Source: an uncultured Rhodospirillaceae bacterium (lineage in GTDB: Bacteria; Pseudomonadota; Alphaproteobacteria; Rhodospirillales; Rhodospirillaceae). Taken from it: a DNA stretch of 64,000 nucleotides. The notes beneath the pieces were generated by a model, which saw only the letters and a list, made by a program, of their open reading frames with translations, made no database searches and was not told the DNA's origin. The translations under genes and the position numbers were made by a program. Below are positions 57,752 through 64,000 of this stretch, one piece after another. Position 1 is the first letter of the stretch. The number at the start of each line of letters is the position of its first letter. Location: assembly GCA_943787205.1 (NCBI GenBank), contig CALSLN010000010.1, positions 62,001-126,000 of the forward strand, written 5' to 3'.

Positions 57752-59341
57752 TCACAGGCCGAGCGCGCCTGGGTTGATTAGCCCGCGGGGATCAGTCAAA
57801 TCCTTGATTTGTCTGACCAATGCAATGGTCATATCAGACCGGTCTCGGGTGTAGGGATAGGCTTTGCCAATTTGCAAGTGCACGCCACTGTGCTCGTGCA
57901 TAATCGTGACCATTTCTTCAAACATCTCTTTCGCCATGATACGACCGCGTTCGCTAGGCGCGTTTTCACGCATGGGGGCTAACAGCTCTTCTGGTGTGTT
58001 GCGTTCGTGAAAAATGTCAGGCTGGTCTGGCCAGTATAAAACGGGCTCATATAAAAAGCCGTTCGTGCTGAGCGTGCCGAAGATAGAGGGCGTCGTCATG
58101 TCCAACGCATCCATGTCCGCTTTACGCTTTTCAAAGTAAGCCTCGAGCGCGCGGTGGAAGGCAACCACCTTGGAGAAGGGTAAGATGGCGTGGAGCGGTA
58201 ACATGCGTTTGGCATCCATGCCGACGACGGGGTAGGGCATGAAGGGTGTGGCACGCATCACCGTTGGCATGGTGTTTGGAATATCACGGCCTGCGCTGCC
58301 AACGGCATCCCGCACGGTTTGCATGTGCCCTTTCAGCTCAGTTGGGTTGTCAGCTTCGACGGCGCAGTGAACAAAGCATTCAGAGTTTGTGGACCAGCGA
58401 CGTCCTGCCAAAGCCATCTTTAAAACTTGGAAAAGGCCAGCGATCGGCCCGCCGGACGTCCGCCCAACAGCGAACATAATTTTCAAGTCTTCCCATAGGC
58501 CTTTGCTGGCGATAGCGCCTTCCATGGCGCGCCGGGTGAAGCCAAAGACTTCGGTGGCCCGGTTCGATGCTGCAATGGCCGACATGGCTTTGTGCGCTGC
58601 TTCGAAGGTATCAAATCCAAAGGATAAGCCTTGGGTGAATTTTGCTCGTTTCTGTAGCCGTAAGGTTATGGTCGCTTTAATTCCTAACGCGCCAGCATCG
58701 CCACAGAACAAGCCTGTTAAATCTGGGCCGTAGTTGCGGAAGAACGGCGACTTTCCATCCTGCGCCGCAGAGCCTGTGGCGAACACGGTGCCTTCCGCTG
58801 TCACGATCTCCATGCCGAGCACAGCCTCAGCCGATATGCCGTCCTTTGAAGAGCCAAGACTGGCAGCCCCTTGAGACATGCCACCGCCAACGGTCGCTTT
58901 AAATCCAGATAACGGTCCCCAGAACTCGGCTCTGACGCCGTGGGGGGCCAGAGCATTATCGAGGGCTTCCCATGTACAGCCAGCTTGAACCGTGACGAAC
59001 ATGTCTTCCGTGTTGATCTCAAGAGTTTCGTTCAGACCCGACATATCCAAAGACACGCCGTTGGGCCCAGTCGGCAGATACGCATCGGTGTAGGAGTATC
59101 CGCCGCCGCGTGGAAACACCGCGATGCCAGCCGTCGTTAAAATCTTGATAGCACTGGCAAGGTCCGCAACGGTCGTTGGTCGGATAACCGCCGCGACGGT
59201 TGGGCCGGTCGCAAACACGTCCTGTGAATGGTACGCGCGGGTGTCAGCATCCGTAATGACTGCATCGGCGCCGATGGCCTGGCGCGTTAACGCCAGGGCT
59301 TCATCGATAATATCGTTATGAACAGGGGTAACGTTCGACAT
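57752..59341 (-). CDS. FAD-binding oxidase, GlcD / vanillyl-alcohol oxidase-like
   Basis: 529 residues. FAD-binding type 4 (PCMH) domain at residues about 45-220: PTTVADLASAIKILTTAG, PRGGGYSYTDAYLP, GGGMSQGAASLGSSKDG and FCGDAGALGIKATITLRL; then a C-terminal FAD-oxidase domain ending DPRGLINPGALGL. It resembles glycolate oxidase D or 4-cresol/vanillyl oxidases. It is preceded by the methyltransferase gene 22 bases upstream on the same strand. Confidence 0.9.
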   Translation of the reverse strand: MSNVTPVHNDIIDEALALTRQAIGADAVITDADTRAYHSQDVFATGPTVAAVIRPTTVADLASAIKILTTAGIAVFPRGGGYSYTDAYLPTGPNGVSLDMSGLNETLEINTEDMFVTVQAGCTWEALDNALAPHGVRAEFWGPLSGFKATVGGGMSQGAASLGSSKDGISAEAVLGMEIVTAEGTVFATGSAAQDGKSPFFRNYGPDLTGLFCGDAGALGIKATITLRLQKRAKFTQGLSFGFDTFEAAHKAMSAIAASNRATEVFGFTRRAMEGAIASKGLWEDLKIMFAVGRTSGGPIAGLFQVLKMALAGRRWSTNSECFVHCAVEADNPTELKGHMQTVRDAVGSAGRDIPNTMPTVMRATPFMPYPVVGMDAKRMLPLHAILPFSKVVAFHRALEAYFEKRKADMDALDMTTPSIFGTLSTNGFLYEPVLYWPDQPDIFHERNTPEELLAPMRENAPSERGRIMAKEMFEEMVTIMHEHSGVHLQIGKAYPYTRDRSDMTIALVRQIKDLTDPRGLINPGALGL

Positions 59342-59363
59342 GAGTTTTCCTGTTCAAGGCGCG

Positions 59364-60449
59364 CTAGACGGGCTTGGTTGCAACAATGGTTTGTAGGAAA
59401 CCATTGGAGTTCTTCGGTCCAGGCTTGGTCTCAAATCCTGCGTCTTTCAGAGCTTTGTCGAAGTCCATGTAGACAAAGCCCGGGGAGTACGGTTCGCAGT
59501 TATTGATGGAATCATAGTCAATCATCCACCGCGCCGAGGCAGGCATGTTTGGCCCTGCACTTGGGAATTCGTAAATGCAGAAGGTGCCGCCCGGTCTTAG
59601 AATACGGAACATTTCGTTGACTGTTTCTTTGATCGCCCGCACCGGAAGCTCATGGAACAGGATGTACGCCAGAACCATATCGAAATTGCCGTCTTCAAAC
59701 TTAGTGTCTTCAGAGAGTCCTTGGACGAAGTTCACATCGACACCGCGTTCAACCGCTTGCCAGTGTGCGTACTTCACCATTGGTAATCCGACGTCTAGGC
59801 CGGTTACTTCTGACTCTGGATAACGGTCTTTGAGGATGATCGTGCCCTGGCCAATGCTGCAGGCGAGGTCGAGAATTTTATCGACTTTTCCGTCTTCCGG
59901 CGGTGTTAGCGTGTCGACAACCTCAGCATGAAGTTCGTCTTGGTCGTTCGCACCCGCATAGAACACTTTGGTACCGTAGTGATACACGATGCCGCCGATG
60001 GGATCGTCCGTATAGCCACCCGGTTGCAGGTGAATTTCACGCCGTGCGTAATTTGGGACTTCAAAGTTCGGGTCGATGGTGAGCGTACCGGGGCCTTTGG
60101 TCTCAGCGTCATCCATAGCCTTGGTGAGGCCGTCCAAAAATGGCTCGAAGGATCCCCGTGTGCGGCGCCACATCATCTCCTGATGGGTGCGCATGTAGCG
60201 TTGCCATGTGGCGGGCATTGGCAGTTTGTTGATGACGTCTTTGATGTCTTTGATATCAGTGGTGTCATCTGTCTCGCCCAGGGCGTCTGCAACAGCCTTG
60301 TCGCCTTCAGCCGCGACCGCGGGAAATGTGCCGTAGCCTGCAATGCCGCGGAAGGTTTCTACGAAATCTAGGTAACTCTCGTCCGAAAGCCTAGTCGTGC
60401 GCGGCAAAATGCCTTTGTAGCCACGGGATAATGCAACAGTGGTACTCAT
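59364..60449 (-). CDS. Class I SAM-dependent methyltransferase
   Basis: 361 residues. An N-terminal helical region of about 180 residues is followed by a methyltransferase domain: ILDLACSIGQGTIILK (motif I), VTGLDVGLPMVKYA, and FDMVLAYILFHELP, RILRPGGTFCIYEFP. Motif I has LACSIGQG, in place of the common LGCGTG. Its start overlaps the stop of the small upstream gene by four bases (ATGA). Substrate unknown. Confidence 0.88.
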   Translation of the reverse strand: MSTTVALSRGYKGILPRTTRLSDESYLDFVETFRGIAGYGTFPAVAAEGDKAVADALGETDDTTDIKDIKDVINKLPMPATWQRYMRTHQEMMWRRTRGSFEPFLDGLTKAMDDAETKGPGTLTIDPNFEVPNYARREIHLQPGGYTDDPIGGIVYHYGTKVFYAGANDQDELHAEVVDTLTPPEDGKVDKILDLACSIGQGTIILKDRYPESEVTGLDVGLPMVKYAHWQAVERGVDVNFVQGLSEDTKFEDGNFDMVLAYILFHELPVRAIKETVNEMFRILRPGGTFCIYEFPSAGPNMPASARWMIDYDSINNCEPYSPGFVYMDFDKALKDAGFETKPGPKNSNGFLQTIVATKPV

Positions 60450-60811
60450 GATTGATCTCCTGATTCATCTGCAGCGTCCATACCGAATTTAACGTCAACT
60501 GAGCCACGGGACATGCGTCTGAAGACGCCAGACACCAGTTCGGCGCGCTCGGCTGCTCGCGCGGCGTTGTCTTCCGGGGTTGGTTCGTATGCTTCGATCA
60601 ACGCACCGATATCTTTGCCGCTACCCACCACGTCTTGCAGCACGCGCTCAAGAATCATCGACCGATCTCGGTAGGTCCATACGGCTGCCGTTAACTCCAG
60701 CACCGAGTCATGAATGTTGTCGAGCACTTGATTGTCGAAGAACTGCTTTCCGGCGCCGTTAATTTCGTCGCCGAATACAAAGCGGGGGTCCTCTGGGGGC
60801 ATATTGTCCAT
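60446..60811 (-). CDS. Small conserved-looking protein of unknown function (about 121 residues)
   Basis: I start at ATG 60811 (MDNMPPEDPRFV), which has AAAGG upstream; earlier codons would run into the MFS gene. Acidic, helical, no signal or membrane segment: HDSVLELTAAVWTYRDRSMI, LEAYEPTPEDNAARAAERAEL-like stretches. Not recognised. Coupled to the methyltransferase by a 4-base overlap and 13 bases from the MFS gene, so it may be a partner subunit. Confidence 0.65.
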   Translation of the reverse strand: MDNMPPEDPRFVFGDEINGAGKQFFDNQVLDNIHDSVLELTAAVWTYRDRSMILERVLQDVVGSGKDIGALIEAYEPTPEDNAARAAERAELVSGVFRRMSRGSVDVKFGMDAADESGDQS

Positions 60812-60824
60812 TTGTCTTTTTCCT

Positions 60825-62210
60825 TTAACCGAGTTGTGCGTCCATTTTTGCAATATGTTCGCCATATGGTTTTTTGCCGAAAAACAATATGGCTGCACCG
60901 ATCAGCATAACGGTCGGGCAAACAATGCTGATGGAATAACGAATAAGATTGGCATCGCCCAACACATAGTCTGTGAAGACTGCCACGAGAAACGGTCCTC
61001 CGCCTTGACCTATGACATTGGCAACCAGGAGGTATACGGCAACCATCTGGCCGCGCATTCTATTGGGCACGATCATGGGCAGGGCTGATGGTCCGGTCCC
61101 AAAGGGCATGGTGCCAAAGAACACCACGGGCGCCAGCAGCGCCAGCGATAGGTCTTTATCCGGGACTAAGGCGAACGTGGCCAAGAACGGTGTCGCCAAA
61201 AGGGCCGAGATTAATCCGGCGCGCATATTTGAATCGTCGTAGCCGCGACCCTTTAACCAGTCTGACAGCAAGCCCCCTGTCACCACACCGGCTGAGCCCA
61301 GGGTGACGAAGTAAAGTCCAAAGATGCTTCCTATTTCGCCAGCAGACATGCCATGGGTCCGCATAAAATAGGCAGGGACCCAAGCGCTGACCGAAAACAT
61401 TGCAACGGTCAGGAAGGTAAAGCCAAAGACCACGGGCATAAGCACGGTCTTGTGGTCCACTAAGTATTGCCAGGTCTGCTTTAGGGAGAGGGCTTCGTCT
61501 TTTTGAGCGCCGCCAGTTTCAGCACCGTTAGCCGCAATTGCTGTCCCGATGCGAGGCGGTTCGCGCACCACCAGCCAGAGAATCACAGCGAAGATCAAGC
61601 CGGGCACGGAGACGATTAGAAAGGTCAATTGCCAGGGACGAATGGTGCCGAGGAAGCCGGCGTCAACGGGGCCTATCTCGTTCATCGCGTTTATCACGAA
61701 GCCGCCGACCACCAGAGCGATGCCGGTGCCCAGAAAGCTGGCACCAGTAAAGACACTTAAGGCACGGGTGAGACTCTTGCGCGGAAAGTAGTCTGCCAGC
61801 ATGGACATCCCAGCAGGGGATAACGTTGCTTCGCCGACGCCAACCAGCATGCGGGCGACGAACAATTGCCAAAACACTTTCGCAAGACCACAGATTGTTG
61901 TCGCAATGGACCACAACACCATGCCCGCGAGGATAATCGTTTTACGGTTCTTTGTGTCTACCAGTCGACCCATAGGAATGGCGGCCGCGCTGTAGAACAA
62001 CGCAAAGGCAAAGCCTTGCAGTAAACTCACCTGGGTATCGGAGATGCCCATGTCTTCTTTGATCGGGTCCACCAACAGACTGATGATCTGTCGGTCGATG
62101 AAGGAGATAATTGCGGCCAAACACAACATAAACACCACGAACCAAGCGTAGCCGTCCGAGCGAAAGGCGAAGTTTGGATCTGTCTTGGTCTCTATTGCCG
62201 CATCAGTCAT
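60825..62210 (-). CDS. MFS transporter (spinster/Spns-like)
   Basis: 461 residues with about twelve membrane segments. FIDRQIISLLVDPIKEDMGISDTQ in parts, GRLVDTKNRKTIIL and GVGEATLSPAGMSMLADYFPRKSLTRA are typical of the spinster-type anion/aromatic-acid carriers. It is encoded in the minus-strand run LysR-GMC-MFS-small gene-methyltransferase-oxidase; a shared substrate is plausible. Confidence 0.92.
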   Translation of the reverse strand: MTDAAIETKTDPNFAFRSDGYAWFVVFMLCLAAIISFIDRQIISLLVDPIKEDMGISDTQVSLLQGFAFALFYSAAAIPMGRLVDTKNRKTIILAGMVLWSIATTICGLAKVFWQLFVARMLVGVGEATLSPAGMSMLADYFPRKSLTRALSVFTGASFLGTGIALVVGGFVINAMNEIGPVDAGFLGTIRPWQLTFLIVSVPGLIFAVILWLVVREPPRIGTAIAANGAETGGAQKDEALSLKQTWQYLVDHKTVLMPVVFGFTFLTVAMFSVSAWVPAYFMRTHGMSAGEIGSIFGLYFVTLGSAGVVTGGLLSDWLKGRGYDDSNMRAGLISALLATPFLATFALVPDKDLSLALLAPVVFFGTMPFGTGPSALPMIVPNRMRGQMVAVYLLVANVIGQGGGPFLVAVFTDYVLGDANLIRYSISIVCPTVMLIGAAILFFGKKPYGEHIAKMDAQLG

Positions 62211-62219
62211 AAAACGTTC

Positions 62220-63810
62220 CTAGGAGGCGATCAGATCGGCGGCCTTTTCACCAATCATCAATGCTGTTGCGTTTGTATTGCCGCTGATTAAGTCTGGCAT
62301 AATGGAAGCGTCAGCGACACGTAGGCCTTCGACGCCACGAACCTTCAGGTCGGGCGTCACGACAGACTCTGCTGTCTGATCCCATGCGGCAGGTTCCCAC
62401 CACATGGTAGCCAAGAAACGCTGTCTTACGCAGGAACGTGGCCCAGTCTTCATCACTTTGCACATCCTCGCCGGGCAGTAGTTCAGCTGTCCGATGGGGT
62501 GCAAAGGCGGGGCCTGATAGTATACGTCGCACAGACCGACATCCCTCGATCAGTTTCACCAAGTCTTCTTCGTTATCGAAAAGATTATGGCTGATGATCG
62601 GCGACGCCAATGGGTCGTTTGATTTTAACCGTACAGTGCCGCGTGTCTTGGGGTAGGCGATGTTGACGGCGGCCGAAATCGCCGGTTTTTTGTGCGGAAT
62701 GACGCCATTTTCATCGAAGCTGAAGGCATATGGGCCAAGTTGAACTTGGAGGTCAGCGAAATCCTGAGCGGGGTCGGACTTGGTGAACGCCACGGCATGA
62801 GGGTAGGGGCTGGTGGCTGGGCCTCGGCCGAACAACAGCCAATTGGCGGCATGGAGGATTATTTTCCAGCTGTTGATTTCCGTATTATAGGTCGATTGGT
62901 TGACCTCAATACTGACCATGCCTTCTGGGTGCTCCTGTAAATTTTGTCCAACGCCAGGTGCATTGTGTCTCACCTCGATTCCGTGCTTTTTCAGTTCGGC
63001 TTCTGGACCGATTCCACTCAGCATTAAAATCTTTGGTGTAGCGAGAGTGCCCGCACTGACTGTCACACCAGCACGCGCCTTGGCCGTCTTGGATGTGCCA
63101 CCCTTTTGGTAACTGACACCGGTGCATCGTGACCCATCAAAGGTCAGGCCTGTCACCATGGCCTTCGTAATGATTTTTACGTTGCTTGGTTTCTTTCCTG
63201 GCCACAGGTACGCCCGGGCCGCGTGGTATCGCCAGCCACGAGACTGCGTGACTTGACTGTAGGCCACGCCAGCTTGCTCTTCGCCGTTGTAATCCTCATT
63301 GAAGGGAATGCCAGCCTCTTTCGCGGCGTCCACGAACACATGCGCCAGCGGATGCGTCGTGCGTAGACTTTCTACATTAATGGGGCCCGTGCGGCCGCGC
63401 ACCTTATGGTCACCGATCAAGGTGCGTTCAAGCCTCTGAAAAACGGGTAGAAGCTCGTTGTAAGACCAACCTGTGCAGCCGTTTTCGGCCCACCGGTTGT
63501 AGTCGTGGGCCTGGCCTCGCACGTAGAGCATGCCGTTTATCGAACTGGACCCGCCAAGGACTTTTCCGGCTGGCCACAGATCAACCTTATCATTTCGGCT
63601 TTTGTCCGGCTCAGCCATATGCATCCAATCTAAGCTTGGATTGCCCATCGCATGGATGATGGCTGCTGGCACGTGAATGAACGGTGAAAAATCGCATCCA
63701 CCGGCTTCAAGCAGTAAAACTGTTTCTTTTGGTTTGTGTGTTGCCAGACGAAACGCGAGCGCAGACCCGGCAGACCCGCCGCCAATTATGATGTGATCGA
63801 ATGTCGTCAC
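62220..63810 (-). CDS. GMC oxidoreductase (choline dehydrogenase-like), one frameshift
   Basis: I start at GTG 63810, which overlaps the upstream stop as GTGA. FAD site [24 protein letters not shown]-like [22 protein letters not shown], and [13 protein letters not shown] at the catalytic end. Near 62363 one extra base shifts the frame; the downstream frame then reads [20 protein letters not shown] and [20 protein letters not shown] (GMC_oxred_C, catalytic Asn), ending at 62220. About 528 residues. It oxidises an alcohol. Ten bases from the MFS gene. Confidence 0.88.
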
Positions 63811-64000
63811 GCAGCAAACTCCGGCCATTCCGCAAACGAGGCACGGGTGGCTTCAATAAAATGTTTAACGGCCGGGCGTTGCGCTTCAGTGCCCCCGCAA
63901 AATAAGGCCTGAGGATCGTTCAAAGGGTGTGCCGACCATGTCTAATAGTTTAATTCGGCCATCTGCGATGTCTTGTTCCAGGAGGTGCTGCGGCAACAGG
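63807..64000 (-). CDS. LysR-type regulator, C-terminal fragment (cut by window edge, one frameshift)
   Basis: On the minus strand, base 64000 onward reads LLPQHLLEQDIADGRIKLLD and, after removing one G in the run at 63892-63896, GGTEAQRPAVKHFIEATRASF, ending at TGA 63807-63809. This resembles the end of a LysR substrate-binding domain (LLP.HL....G.L..L). The rest is outside the window. It directly precedes the GMC gene with a stop/start overlap. Confidence 0.55.

Noticed and set aside
1..64000. CRISPR arrays, insertion sequences, rRNA or tRNA genes.
   Set aside because: No regularly spaced repeats, transposase or structural RNA signatures were seen.

Overview
The window looks like a chromosomal segment of a Gram-negative bacterium, most likely a pseudomonadote. 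It has many Sec/Tat and lipoprotein signals, IclR and LysR regulators, CaiB-type CoA-transferases, BKACE, DUF2189 and PF03640 proteins. Alphaproteobacterial affiliation is my guess; no rRNA or tRNA is present to decide it.

Region 1 (1-18.9 kb, + strand) is a tight nonribosomal peptide operon entering from the left edge: NRPS 1, NRPS 2 with a terminal thioesterase, a TauD/SyrP-type oxygenase, a B12-type radical SAM enzyme of the RiPP-maturation family, and an Sfp-type phosphopantetheinyl transferase, ending at a strong intrinsic terminator. Hand-read specificity codes give ...-Val/Ile-Ser-Val/Ile-Asn-Phe. The two Val/Ile adenylation domains lie in a 1.65-kb direct repeat that is identical as far as I can see, except for one base.

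Region 2 (19-27.5 kb, mainly - strand) encodes exported proteins of poorly known function: a PF03640 repeat protein, a DUF1552 protein, a DUF1592/DUF1588 lipoprotein with a CxxCH site, two tandem paralogues with duplicated upstream blocks, a CHRD protein (+ strand) and a DUF2189 membrane protein.

Region 3 (27.7-36.5 kb) holds an exported SDR, a BKACE enzyme, a ureidoglycolate lyase-like protein, a GST, an aminotransferase, a split NosR-like electron-transfer module (FMN-binding protein, polyferredoxin, ApbE) and a TPR protein.

Region 4 (36.5-64 kb) is catabolic and transport-rich: two IclR regulators, two GMC oxidoreductases, a fused E1 dehydrogenase with a separate lipoyl domain, MFS carriers, a fused CaiB-type CoA-transferase with an acyl-CoA dehydrogenase, two orphan solute-binding proteins, PhyH, FAD-oxidase and methyltransferase genes, and a partial LysR gene at the right edge.

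A technical feature runs through the window. More than twenty reading-frame breaks occur, nearly all +1 and often in short homopolymers. They cluster at 10.8-17.3 kb and 27.2-29.6 kb. This looks like insertion-type sequencing error rather than gene decay, so broken genes are described as single genes with restored frames.
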